This document shows positions 18,129 through 26,817 of a DNA stretch of 64,000 nucleotides, piece after piece (the stretch's first letter is position 1; each line of letters opens with the position of its first letter). The notes below the pieces were generated by a model that saw nothing but the letters and a program-made list of their open reading frames with translations, was not told the origin of the DNA and ran no database searches. Origin of the DNA: CAZGNZ01 sp964527215. Its GTDB lineage: Bacteria > Fidelibacterota > Marinisomatia > SCGC-AAA003-L08 > JACNLC01. Both the position numbers and the translations under genes were made by a program. Where the stretch lies: NCBI GenBank assembly GCA_964527215.1, contig CAZGNZ010000016.1, forward strand, positions 1-64,000. Direction: 5' to 3'.

Positions 18129-18310
18129 TAACCCGAATATTTCATGAGAAATCTATTCCGATGATGGATCTGCTCAATTCTACAGCGTTATACTCGAAAA
18201 ATGTTCTCAACGTACTGTCCAGTACGATTTCACTCATTTTTCTTCATATGCCTTGTAGAATCAATCATTTTCATCATCTCATTGCGAAGTCTCATGAAAT
18301 ATCCGGGCTA
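18129..18310. repeat. MITE-like inverted-repeat element, copy 1
   Basis: A 182-bp element whose ends are near-perfect 21-bp inverted repeats: TAACCCGAATATTTCATGAGA at the left, and at the right the complement of TAGCCCGGATATTTCATGAGA, with two differences. Both ends are bounded by TA. Inside is a stem GAAAAATG/CATTTTTC (18196-18203 with 18235-18242) enclosing the hairpin CGTACTG-TC-CAGTACG (18211-18226). A related element lies at 51362-51658. It fills the gap between two convergent genes and has no coding capacity. Confidence 0.8.
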
Positions 18311-18321
18311 ATTTCGTTTGT

Positions 18322-19332
18322 TCATTTCTCAAACCGCATCAAATCATAATCGTATTCTCCCGGATACTCCAGGCCCCAGTCTGCCCTGATTTCATCCATG
18401 ATTTCCATGATTTGCAGGGTTTCGTCCAGCGGCATGACAGGGCTTTCAAGTTCACCGGCTGCCAGACATCGATGCACTTCTGCAGTTTCATAATTCAGTC
18501 CCGTGGATGTATAAGGCCGACGGATTTTCCGGATTGACCCGGTATCGGGTTTGATATGGAATCCGGATGGATGAAAAAAATCCGGGATATGAATATACCC
18601 TTCCGTTCCAAAAAGCCATGCATCGTGGGGCATTGACATTCTCGCGCTGGAGGAAAGCATTGCAGTGCGGCCGCCACTGTATGTAAGGGTGTAGACCGAC
18701 TGTTCATCCACCCCCGTCTCACCCGTTATGGCAGCAGAATACATGGCTGACGGTTTTTCGCCGAAAATCATCTGTGAAAATGAAATGGGATACACCCCCA
18801 GATCAAGCATTGCACCGCCGCCGAGCAGCGGATTCAGAATACGGTGTTCCGGCGTCATTTGCGGTTTGATTCCGAAATCTGCACGGATCAGGCGGATATC
18901 TCCAATGACCGCCTGAGTCAGCTGCTCCCTTAAAAATTCCACGGCCGGCAGGAATCGGGTCCACATGGCTTCCATCAGAAACAGCTTTCGGGCCCGTGCA
19001 GTGCTGATGAGAATTTTTGCCTGTCCGGCATTGAGGGTAAATGCTTTTTCAACCAGTACTGCCTTGTCATGGTTCAGTGCCAGCAGGGCGTTTTCAAAAT
19101 GGAAATTATGAGTGGTGGCCACGTACACGGCATCCAAATGAGGATTCTCCACAAGTTCCTGATAGCTTTCAGTATGATTCGGGATTTTATATTGCTGCGC
19201 AAAATTTCGAGCCCTGCCCGGAGTCCGGGAGGCGCACATGTCGATTGATCCATCCAAAAGCGTTTTAATGCCTTTTGCGAAAGATTCGGCGATACTGCCG
19301 CAGCCCAGAATACCCCACCTGAACGATTTCAT
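18322..19332 (-). CDS. Gfo/Idh/MocA-family oxidoreductase
   Basis: An NAD(P)-dependent dehydrogenase of 336 aa. The start is the ATG at 19332, with AAGGAGA ten bases upstream; the frame is open 126 bases further but overlaps the peptidase gene. The N-terminal Rossmann motif is WGILGCGSIAESFAKG, followed by DAVYVATTHNFHFENAL and VLVEKAFTLNAGQAK, where EKAF replaces the common EKP. The C-terminal alpha/beta domain includes GGGAMLDLGVYPI, a family signature of the dimeric-dihydrodiol-dehydrogenase / glucose-fructose-oxidoreductase-like branch. The substrate is probably a sugar or cyclitol. Located 58 bp downstream of the M14 peptidase on the same strand. Confidence 0.9.
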   Translation of the reverse strand: MKSFRWGILGCGSIAESFAKGIKTLLDGSIDMCASRTPGRARNFAQQYKIPNHTESYQELVENPHLDAVYVATTHNFHFENALLALNHDKAVLVEKAFTLNAGQAKILISTARARKLFLMEAMWTRFLPAVEFLREQLTQAVIGDIRLIRADFGIKPQMTPEHRILNPLLGGGAMLDLGVYPISFSQMIFGEKPSAMYSAAITGETGVDEQSVYTLTYSGGRTAMLSSSARMSMPHDAWLFGTEGYIHIPDFFHPSGFHIKPDTGSIRKIRRPYTSTGLNYETAEVHRCLAAGELESPVMPLDETLQIMEIMDEIRADWGLEYPGEYDYDLMRFEK

Positions 19333-19390
19333 GTTTCCAGTCTCCTTTCTTTTATTCTGTGAATTCAATCCGGTCCGGTCATCGCGAATA

Positions 19391-20866
19391 TCAGGGTGGA
19401 TTTTTCGGACTTGGATGAAACACCCGCAGCACCGGCAGAATCCCCTCAGGCCGTACATGCGATTGAAACTCCGGTGTCTGATACAGGCCGTACATCATGC
19501 AGGGTTCCAGAATCAGGATCAATATTCGACTACCCGGCTGATCCAGCGTCACCAGTATATCCCCTGGTGCTGTTTCATGGATCTTGAGAGAATCCCGTGA
19601 CACGATTTGCCGTCCGCCGTATCTTGAATACACAGGATCCCATTCTGATTCTATTCGGTGAAGACGGCAGGTCTCTGCCAGCATCTCCTGATGTGCGGTA
19701 AGAATCTGATATTCAAATCCATGCCGGTCCAGCAACTCCTGGAACACTTCTGCTGAGCGTTCCGGAATAAGGTATGCATCCGGCCGTCTCACACTCGATT
19801 TTACTATCAGATCGTGCATGAAATTGGCAGTCGGAATACTTTGTGTTTCTCCGGAATACTGATCGGTAACTTTTACGTGTGTGATGCGGGAGCCGGAGTT
19901 TCCCCAGAAATAATTTGTCGGAATATATGCCGGCAGTTCAGAGGCTTGTGCTGTCTCTGTGGTAAATTTGACGGATTTTTTCAATTGCCGGTCATGAATC
20001 AGTTTATGAAATATGCTCAGATATGCTTCAATGCGCTTTCCAAGATCGTTGTTCGAATTCGAAGTGCTGCGCAATATACCGGATTCAATGATAAAAGACA
20101 AACAGCCATATCCTCCGAATCCGTTTCGGGCATCATTGATCTCCGGTGAACTGGTCCGCTGCTCGGAATCCGGCGGGGGTCCGCCGACATGGTATTGCGT
20201 AAAGGGAATGTTCTTTCGGGCGAATTCCTTATCCATCTGGCGAATAAAGTCCAATCCGAGCTGACGGAATGCCGAATCAAAACTGGGATTGTTGGCGCAG
20301 TCCATCATGATCAGGGGCCACTTCTGCCACCCGTTTCTGGCATAATCATGATGATCCCGGGTAAATTCGTGACAGTCCACTGAAATATGGGGTCTGATTT
20401 TCCGGAAGGTATCGTGCAGTGTCCGTGTTTCAGGTTCATTCAGAAGAATGTGGTCTCTGTTGATATCCGCACCGCGGGAATTTTTTCGGATATTTTTCTC
20501 AGCGCCATCCGGATTAACCTGAGGTATAATGTACAGTATCACATCCTTCGGCAGTTTTCGGGGATGAAGCGCCAGATCACGGATCAGATACAGCAGTGCA
20601 TCTTTTCCTGCCGGCTCATTTCCGTGCTGCTGACCGAAAAGGAATATTTTAACGGGATGTTTCCGCTGTCCGCGCTGGAGTTTGACCAGAATCAGATTTC
20701 TGTGTTCCGCGGATTGTCCAACGATCTGTACATCAATGTGATGGTATTTTCCCGCCTGATTGAGAAAATCCGTGAGCTGTTCATAAGAAATGGGGGATTC
20801 CAGATCGTCCGGGTGGTCCGGCATCATCCAGCCCGGCTCAAACCCGGCAAGAACAGCCGGTAACAT
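19391..20866 (-). CDS. M14-family zinc carboxypeptidase, exported
   Basis: A metallocarboxypeptidase-like protein, at least 491 aa. Zn ligands are H81 and E84 (FGQQHGNEPAGKD) and H166 in DCHEF; the catalytic glutamate is probably in LSFIIESGI. Substrate-binding residues are suggested by RGADINRD. The first ATG is at 20866, but the frame is open upstream and reads TQFRKLILIS before it, which would complete a signal peptide with LPAVLAG. An ATT codon at 20899 has TGGAGA about ten bases upstream and is a possible rare start. The true N-terminus is therefore uncertain. The C-terminal 150 residues are a beta-rich extension. The role is likely peptide or peptidoglycan turnover in the periplasm. Confidence 0.85.
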   Translation of the reverse strand: MLPAVLAGFEPGWMMPDHPDDLESPISYEQLTDFLNQAGKYHHIDVQIVGQSAEHRNLILVKLQRGQRKHPVKIFLFGQQHGNEPAGKDALLYLIRDLALHPRKLPKDVILYIIPQVNPDGAEKNIRKNSRGADINRDHILLNEPETRTLHDTFRKIRPHISVDCHEFTRDHHDYARNGWQKWPLIMMDCANNPSFDSAFRQLGLDFIRQMDKEFARKNIPFTQYHVGGPPPDSEQRTSSPEINDARNGFGGYGCLSFIIESGILRSTSNSNNDLGKRIEAYLSIFHKLIHDRQLKKSVKFTTETAQASELPAYIPTNYFWGNSGSRITHVKVTDQYSGETQSIPTANFMHDLIVKSSVRRPDAYLIPERSAEVFQELLDRHGFEYQILTAHQEMLAETCRLHRIESEWDPVYSRYGGRQIVSRDSLKIHETAPGDILVTLDQPGSRILILILEPCMMYGLYQTPEFQSHVRPEGILPVLRVFHPSPKNPP

Positions 20867-20957
20867 AGATATCAGAATGAGTTTCCGAAATTGCGTAATT
20901 TTAGCGGTCTCCAGTTTTAACGATTGCCTGAATTATAATCCCGTCAGGATCAGTATC

Positions 20958-21239
20958 ATGATGAATAACAACTCCCGTTTTCCATTCTGCAGAGATTTGG
21001 TTGCCCTGTGGCTCTCATTCAAGGATCCCGAGTCTTCTGCCCTGCAGAAAATCAGCATCGTTGCCGCAGCGCTGTATCTTTTGAATCCGTTTGATTTGAT
21101 GTATGATTTTCTTCCCTTTTTTGGGCTGCTGGACGATATCGGAATCATTGCATTGGTAATTGCCTGGCTTAGGGGAAAAGTTCAGCCCCGGCACTGGCAG
21201 GAAGCGGACCGGATTTGCCGCTCCCGTCTGAATTCCTGA
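20958..21239 (+). CDS. DUF1232 (YkvA-like) protein
   Basis: A small membrane-associated protein of 93 aa. The DUF1232 signature is present: YLLNPFDLMYDFLPFFGLLDDIGIIALVIAW, quoted here only as blocks YLLNPFDL and GLLDDIGIIALV. The frame is open from 20790, but the ATG at 20958 (or 20961) gives the normal length and avoids overlap with the divergent peptidase gene. Function is unknown; a second DUF1232 gene lies at 52808. Confidence 0.8.
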   Translation: MMNNNSRFPFCRDLVALWLSFKDPESSALQKISIVAAALYLLNPFDLMYDFLPFFGLLDDIGIIALVIAWLRGKVQPRHWQEADRICRSRLNS

Positions 21240-21492
21240 TTCGGGTCAGCTTGGTTTTTGATTATTTTTCTATGTTCAGTGAATTCAACTGAATTCCGCT
21301 GGCTGAAAAATACCCTTTCTTATCCATTTGCCAGGCAGAAATCCTGTCCCAATCAACCTCTGCCCGAAACGGTTATCACCCGTGAATATTTCAAACACAT
21401 ATCACTGACAACCACCTCCTGAACAGGCAAGTCACAGCTGTGTCTCGGACATACCGCAGCAACTGCAAAATTCTCAAATCAAAGGAGCAGAC

Positions 21493-22335
21493 ATGAAAAA
21501 GTGGATCACCACTCTGTTGCTTATTGCCGTCACAGCATGTTTATGGGGCGGTTCAACGGAGTTGAATCTTAAAGAACGACTGGGTGAAGTGGAAGACATA
21601 AAAGTGGAAATCGATTTTGGAATGGGTGAACTCAAAATCGGGTCAGGTGACCGCGGAACAGCTGTCAGTGGTCTTGCCATATACAATCCAGAGGATGTTG
21701 AAGTCAATTACAGCTATCGGGAGCATGGCGATACCGGCATGTTTGAACTGGATACAGATTGGGATAATCACGATGATCATGACGATCATGACAATATCGA
21801 CATGGAACTGTTTTTCACTCCCCGTGTCCCGCTGGATATGAATCTGGATCTGGGCATGGGAGAAGGGCATTTTGATTTTCAGGATTTGAAAATCAGCGGG
21901 CTGGAATTGGAATGCGGCCTTGGAGAAGCGGAAATTGAATTCGGCTCCCGTCCTAACAAAACCCGATGCCGGGAAGTGGATATTGAATCCGGGCTGGGCG
22001 ATATTGATGTCAAAAACCTGGTAAACAGCGGTGCTGAAAAAATGAACTTTGACTGCGGGCTGGGGACCATGGATCTGGATTTCCACGGTGATCTGAAGCG
22101 TGATATTATGATTGACATATCCATTGGTCTGGGCGCAATGGACATCATGATCCCGGAAGGAACTAATGTGATTTTTAATTACGAAGGGTCCTTTTTTGCT
22201 GATCTTGATCTGGGCGGTTTTGAAAAACTGGATGACGATGAATACCGCAGCATGAATTTCAGAAAAGGTCGGCCCACCCTGGTGTTTGAAGCTTCGATTG
22301 GAATGGGCAGCATTGATGTACACTGGGTAGACTGA
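21493..22335 (+). CDS. Exported toast-rack / DUF4097-type protein
   Basis: A 280-aa exported protein starting at the ATG after AAAGGAG. The signal peptide covers about residues 1-19 (MKKWITTLLLIAVTACLWGG). The mature part contains at least five short repeats built on G-x-G-(E/D)-x-(E/D)-(I/L/F), for example FGMGELKIG, LGMGEGHFDF, CGLGEAEIEF, SGLGDIDVKN, IGLGAMDIMI and IGMGSIDVHW, at roughly 25-35 residue spacing. This suggests a beta-helix or stacked fold as in toast-rack/LiaF C-terminal domains. A histidine/aspartate-rich insert (DNHDDHDDHDN, about residues 94-104) could bind metal. Likely periplasmic; function unknown. Confidence 0.72.
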   Translation: MKKWITTLLLIAVTACLWGGSTELNLKERLGEVEDIKVEIDFGMGELKIGSGDRGTAVSGLAIYNPEDVEVNYSYREHGDTGMFELDTDWDNHDDHDDHDNIDMELFFTPRVPLDMNLDLGMGEGHFDFQDLKISGLELECGLGEAEIEFGSRPNKTRCREVDIESGLGDIDVKNLVNSGAEKMNFDCGLGTMDLDFHGDLKRDIMIDISIGLGAMDIMIPEGTNVIFNYEGSFFADLDLGGFEKLDDDEYRSMNFRKGRPTLVFEASIGMGSIDVHWVD

Positions 22336-22873
22336 CCCCGGAACCCCTGCAGACAATTTTCTGCTGTATCTGCAGAATGATGATGGGGATATCGGAGACG
22401 TGCCGGACCATACTGATAGCTTGGTAATTCCGACCCGCCCGTATCCCCATTGTTTGTTATTGATTTAAGTGGGTAAATTGAAATAATATTGCTACTCAGA
22501 CAGTGATATCAATAATCTGATATCCTGTCTTCACCTCCTGAAATTTCAGGACTGTGTGGTTTGTTGAAAAGGTCACAGGGTTCAGTCTGATCACAAAAGG
22601 TTGAGACAGAATCGCAGGACAACGGCTTGCCCGGTTATTTAAAACAACTGATATACTGGAGGAAAGAATTATGGCGAAAGAAAATATCGAGTACTCCGCA
22701 TTCCTGCCTTAATCTACTCCCGGATTATGCACCCCTGTCCGGCGGCAGGGTTGCGGATTCCATATCTCCATTATTCATTCCATGTGAAATCCCGGATCGG
22801 ATGATCAGATTTCCGAATGGATCATGTTCTAACAACGGGTGCATTCAAACCAACCCAATTCCGGAGTAATATT
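22336..22873. other. Intergenic leader upstream of rsgA
   Basis: About 540 bases with structured DNA but no confident gene. A hairpin with 12-bp arms and a one-base bulge (GACAGTGATATCA with TGATATCCTGTC) lies at 22499-22529. A perfect 14-bp palindrome, CCTGAAATTTCAGG, lies at 22537-22550. A 13-codon open frame at 22671-22712 (MAKENIEYSAFLP) has GGAGGA eight bases upstream. Any of these could be a terminator, operator or leader, but no poly-T tract follows the hairpins. Confidence 0.45.
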
Positions 22874-23992
22874 ATGAATCTGGAGCAAATTGGCTGGGAT
22901 TCCCATGCCGCAAATGCTTTCCAGTCTTTTAAAGACAAATTTTCCGTCGGTCGTGTACTGGTAGTTCATAAAAATCAATGTCAGCTGATAACGGCAGACG
23001 GAGAACTGGCAGCAGCTATTTCGCCAAAGCTGCATAAAAATTTGGCGGAATCCACGGGATCATCCAGATATTTCATGTCTGATGTGGCCCGTTTTCCCTC
23101 TGTCGGGGACTGGGCGCTGTTCAAATACCGGCAGCAGGACGGGCAGGCACTGGTTCAGGGCGTGCTGCCCAGACGAACTGTTGTTTCACGAAATGATCCC
23201 GGGAAAGCCACCGAAGAACAGGTCATGGCTGCCAATGTGGATCAGGTTTTTCTGGTGATGGCACTGAATATGGACTATAATCTGCGGCGGGTTGAACGCT
23301 ATTTGGCGATTTTGCTTGTCAGCAACATCAAACCTGTCATTATCCTGAATAAGTCGGACTTATGCTCGAATGTGGAAAACAGAATTGATGAATTAAGCCG
23401 TGTGGCCATCGACATACCCATTCTGGCGATGAGTGCTCTGAACAAAACGGGGCTGTCCCAGCTGAATCCCTACCTTTCCACAAACGAAACATCCATCTTC
23501 ATCGGATCGTCAGGGGCAGGGAAAACCACCATTATCAATGAGATTCTGGGGGAAGAGCGCTTTGCGGTTCAGGAAATATCTGATTATCGGGACAGGGGCA
23601 GGCATACCACCTCCGCCCGTCAAATGATTTTTCTGGATACCGGGGCAATCATCATTGATACGCCCGGTGTTCGACGGATTAACCTTTGGTCGGAGCTTGA
23701 CTCAGTGGGCGATGCCTTTCGTGATATTGACGAACTGGCGGTTCAGTGTCGGTTTTCCACCTGTACCCACCGCTCCGAACCGGGGTGTGCGGTACTGATG
23801 GCCATTGAAGATGGCAAACTGGAACAGAAACGTCTGGATAACTACTACCGTCTTCAGGATGAGTTGAAAAAAGTAGATCGAAAAGCCGGAAAGCGACGAA
23901 ACCGGAAGGCTCGAATTTCCTATGCGAAGCAGGTAAAAAATGCGGCGGAGCACCGGAAAAAAATACACCCCCACAATGAAAACAGCTGGTGA
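22874..23992 (+). CDS. rsgA: Ribosome small subunit-dependent GTPase A
   Basis: A 372-aa circularly permuted GTPase that acts late in 30S subunit assembly. Following an OB-fold region, the G motifs appear in permuted order: NKSD at 159-162 (G4), a SALN-type G5, GSSGAGKTT at 211-219 (G1), and DTPGVR (G3). The C-terminal zinc site has C292, C297, H299 and C305. The start is the ATG at 22874 (MNLEQIGWD) with GGAG seven to ten bases upstream; an in-frame ATG at 22817 gives an atypical extension. The stop is immediately adjacent to the stop of the convergent flavin-reductase gene. Confidence 0.95.
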   Translation: MNLEQIGWDSHAANAFQSFKDKFSVGRVLVVHKNQCQLITADGELAAAISPKLHKNLAESTGSSRYFMSDVARFPSVGDWALFKYRQQDGQALVQGVLPRRTVVSRNDPGKATEEQVMAANVDQVFLVMALNMDYNLRRVERYLAILLVSNIKPVIILNKSDLCSNVENRIDELSRVAIDIPILAMSALNKTGLSQLNPYLSTNETSIFIGSSGAGKTTIINEILGEERFAVQEISDYRDRGRHTTSARQMIFLDTGAIIIDTPGVRRINLWSELDSVGDAFRDIDELAVQCRFSTCTHRSEPGCAVLMAIEDGKLEQKRLDNYYRLQDELKKVDRKAGKRRNRKARISYAKQVKNAAEHRKKIHPHNENSW

Positions 23993-24526
23993 TCAGCGTT
24001 TCGAGTACTGAGGGATCCCCTGTACGGCAATGATTTCACCAAAATAACTGCGGTGATAATCCTTGTCCGGATAATGTGCTTCTGTATCCTTCTCCAGAAA
24101 ATGTTCGTTCCGGAAATCCTGCCAGTATGTTTTTTTGCATTCCAGGCAGAGTTCCGCCTGTTCATACACCGGTGAAGCCACGCTGGACGCGGCGGTTGGC
24201 TTTAATCCGGTGGCGCTCATTTTGTCGCCGTCTCTTCCTGAACGGGTCCCCAGCAGGAGCAGGTCATCCTGGTATTCCCTGGGAAATGCACAGAGAGTAA
24301 ACGTGCTGTACTGCTCCATAAACTCAAATGTATACCGGGTGGGGCGAACCACAATCTGTGCGAACGGCTTATTCCACATGGTGCCGATACTGCCCCATCC
24401 TACTGTCATTGCATTAAAATGACCGCGGCTGAAATCACCGGATGTCAGAAGCAGCCATTGGTCATTCCACAGCTGATGGGGTTGAATTATCAGGTTTTCA
24501 GGAGAAATTGAGATGAGGTTTGTCAC
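23993..24526 (-). CDS. Flavin reductase-like, FMN-binding split barrel
   Basis: A 177-aa protein of the flavin reductase-like domain family, with a split-barrel fold that binds FMN. Family features are FNAMTVGWGSIGTMWNKP near the start, the FMN-contact segment VVRPTRYTFEFME, and FTLCAFP. The start is GTG at 24526 with AAAGGA nine or more bases upstream; no in-frame ATG exists close by. These proteins either reduce flavins using NAD(P)H or act as small flavoprotein oxidoreductases. Convergent with rsgA with zero spacing. Confidence 0.85.
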   Translation of the reverse strand: MTNLISISPENLIIQPHQLWNDQWLLLTSGDFSRGHFNAMTVGWGSIGTMWNKPFAQIVVRPTRYTFEFMEQYSTFTLCAFPREYQDDLLLLGTRSGRDGDKMSATGLKPTAASSVASPVYEQAELCLECKKTYWQDFRNEHFLEKDTEAHYPDKDYHRSYFGEIIAVQGIPQYSKR

Positions 24527-24565
24527 GTATCTGTCCTTTGTTTCAGTATTTGCATAATATTAAAT

Positions 24566-24577
24566 CGTCAGCTGACG
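24566..24577. repeat. Short perfect palindrome
   Basis: CGTCAGCTGACG, a 12-bp perfect palindrome, lies 40 bases upstream of the flavin-reductase start, between it and the EamA gene. It could be a regulator site. Such short palindromes also occur by chance. Confidence 0.25.
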
Positions 24578-24682
24578 GACATGCGACCCCGGAAAAATTC
24601 CCCGCTGCAGCAGACGCAATCCCAGATCCATACCTTACCCGGAGTACATACGGCTTGATTTCGGGTTGTTTCCCCAGTACGG

Positions 24683-25582
24683 TTATTTCCTCAGCTGGAG
24701 AATCACTGCAAACAGTACCAAAGCGCCTGCGATCTGTGACCAGGTCAACGGATGACCGAAGAACAGCCAGTCAATGGAAACGGCAGACAGCGGCCAGAAC
24801 AATTCCAGAAGCGTTGACCGGCTGGCCGGCACTCTCTTCAGTCCGTAATAATAAATGGACAATGCCACCGTTCCGGAGGAAAATACAATACAGATCAGAT
24901 AGAAAAACTGTTCTCCGGAGATATTTGCCACGGCAGACAGACTGCCTGAAACAATCAGCATAATCAGTGTAATCAATGTGGTCAGTCCCAGTCTCAGCGG
25001 AGTGACAATTCGGGTATCCAACTGACGGAGGCTGTATTTTCCCATGACGGTGGATGAACCCCAGGCAAACGCTGCCCCCACGGCAAAAATGCCGGCAATC
25101 AGGTTTTTTCCGCCATCCACAAGTTCGAACCGGCCAGTCGGAAATGTAATAAAATAACTGGCAATGATGGCAGCAGCAGCCAGCAGGTAAAAATACCGGG
25201 TGGGGCGCTCTTTTAATATCAAACGTGCCAGCAGGATGGCAAAAACAGGCTGGAGCTTCTGAAGCAGAACCACTACTGAAAAATTAATATATTGAATATA
25301 CCCCAGTGCCCGTGTATAAAGCAGCGTACCGAATACGCCGCCGAAGATGGATATCCAGATGATGGAAATCCAGGTTTTGCGATTCAGATCTGTGATTTTA
25401 TTCCAGGACTTCAACAGCCACGGCAGAGTGACCAGGAATCCCAAAAAATGTTCTGAAAACACAATCACAGTAGTGGGCAGACTGTAAAGATTCTGCCGCA
25501 TCATGGCATCTACTGACCATAAGAGGGCGGCGAGGATAATGGCCCCGGAACCGATAGCGGCGTAACGTTGAGGAGGTGTCAT
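24683..25582 (-). CDS. EamA/DMT-family transporter
   Basis: A 299-aa inner-membrane protein with about ten hydrophobic helices arranged as two five-helix EamA repeats. Family marks include GAIILAALLWSVDAMMRQN in helix 1, the end of the first repeat at LARLILKERPT, and ASRSTLLELFWPLSAVSIDWLFFGHPLTWSQIAGALV (blocks ASRSTLLE and GALVLFAVI) in the second. Drug/metabolite transporters of this class export amino acids, nucleotides or drugs. The substrate here is unknown. It stands alone on the minus strand, 112 bp after dinB. Confidence 0.88.
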   Translation of the reverse strand: MTPPQRYAAIGSGAIILAALLWSVDAMMRQNLYSLPTTVIVFSEHFLGFLVTLPWLLKSWNKITDLNRKTWISIIWISIFGGVFGTLLYTRALGYIQYINFSVVVLLQKLQPVFAILLARLILKERPTRYFYLLAAAAIIASYFITFPTGRFELVDGGKNLIAGIFAVGAAFAWGSSTVMGKYSLRQLDTRIVTPLRLGLTTLITLIMLIVSGSLSAVANISGEQFFYLICIVFSSGTVALSIYYYGLKRVPASRSTLLELFWPLSAVSIDWLFFGHPLTWSQIAGALVLFAVILQLRK

Positions 25583-25694
25583 AGTTGAAAATCCGGATTT
25601 ATCAGAACGGTAAATTTACGGTGGATTTGTGAATATTCCGGATAAATGAAATGGGCAATCAGTCTGTCGATTTGGGCTTTTGACCCTTGGCCGG

Positions 25695-26774
25695 TCAATG
25701 GATTTCCAGCCCCAGCTGGTGGCAGTCATCATTGCGTGACTGTTCAAGATTGGACACCGTCAGCCCCAGCAGACGCACCGGGCGGTCAGGAAGGTTCGGT
25801 GTTTTGAGCAAATCAAGCGCCAGCGGCATGATTTCACTGCGGGAACCGATACAGTGGTTGACGGACTTGCTTCGGGTGTTGACAACAAAGTCATTGTATT
25901 TGATTTTTAACGTGATGGTTCGTCCGCCGCGCCCGACTTTTTTTATGCGTTCTTCAAGAATCTCGGCAATTTTACTCAGCTTCAGTATCAGTGTTTGTTC
26001 ATTATCGATGTCTGATTCATAGGTTCGTTCGGCTCCAATGGATTTCCTGATACGGTGGGGTTTCACCTCGCGGTCATCAAACCCCTGAACGACTTTATAG
26101 AAATAGTGTCCTGATTTTCCAAAAAAATGCACCAGTTCGGTTTCGGTGCGGGCTTTCAGGTCGGCACCGGTGTGAATACCCATTTTTTCCATCTTTGCCG
26201 CGGTAACTTTCCCAATGCCGTGAAACTTCTTGACGGGCAGTTTGCAGATGAAGGCTTCCGCCTGATCCGGTGTTATAACAGTCAGTCCGTCCGGTTTATC
26301 CATATCCGAAGCCACTTTGGCCAGAAATTTATTATAGCTCACACCGGCACTGGCAGTCAGGTTTGTTTCCAGCCGAATCCTGGAACGAATCTCCCGGGCA
26401 ATAGCTGTGGCACAGGGAATACTGCATTTATTCAGAGTGACATCCAGATAGGCTTCATCCAGAGACAGCGGTTCCACCAGATCGGTGTAATCCCTGAAAA
26501 TACCCATGATCTGTCGGGATACGGCCCGGTACACGTCAAAACTGGATTTCACAAATATCAAATTGGGGCATTTGCGCAGAGCGATTTTGGAAGGCATGGC
26601 GGAATGAACACCAAACTTTCGAGCTTCATAACTGGCCGCAGCCACTACGCCGCGCAGGCCCGATCCGCCAACAGCCACCGGTTTGTTTCGCAGCTCCGGA
26701 TGATCACGCTGCTCAACAGAAGCATAAAAGGCGTCCATATCAATGTGGATTATTTTGCGCAGCGGCTTGATCAT
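25695..26774 (-). CDS. dinB: DNA polymerase IV (Y-family)
   Basis: A translesion DNA polymerase of 359 aa. The catalytic acidic residues are D12 (HIDMDAFYASVE), and D106 and E107 (SLDEAYLD). The F16-Y17 pair after D14 carries the steric gate, and KFLAKVASDMDKPDG is the Y-family hallmark. A helix-hairpin-helix (FHGIGKVTAAKME) and little-finger domain follow. The C-terminus QLGLEIH resembles a beta-clamp binding motif. It lies 43 bp downstream of a TPR histidine kinase gene on the same strand; cotranscription is likely. Confidence 0.96.
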   Translation of the reverse strand: MIKPLRKIIHIDMDAFYASVEQRDHPELRNKPVAVGGSGLRGVVAAASYEARKFGVHSAMPSKIALRKCPNLIFVKSSFDVYRAVSRQIMGIFRDYTDLVEPLSLDEAYLDVTLNKCSIPCATAIAREIRSRIRLETNLTASAGVSYNKFLAKVASDMDKPDGLTVITPDQAEAFICKLPVKKFHGIGKVTAAKMEKMGIHTGADLKARTETELVHFFGKSGHYFYKVVQGFDDREVKPHRIRKSIGAERTYESDIDNEQTLILKLSKIAEILEERIKKVGRGGRTITLKIKYNDFVVNTRSKSVNHCIGSRSEIMPLALDLLKTPNLPDRPVRLLGLTVSNLEQSRNDDCHQLGLEIH

Positions 26775-26817
26775 GGATGTTATTCGGTGAAAAAGGTTGA
26801 GGTGCGTGGTGAAATAA

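Noticed and set aside
21643..22356. Antisense frame of 237 codons over the toast-rack-type gene
   Set aside because: Generated by the repeated glycine/aspartate codons of the plus-strand gene; no ribosome-binding site or family match.
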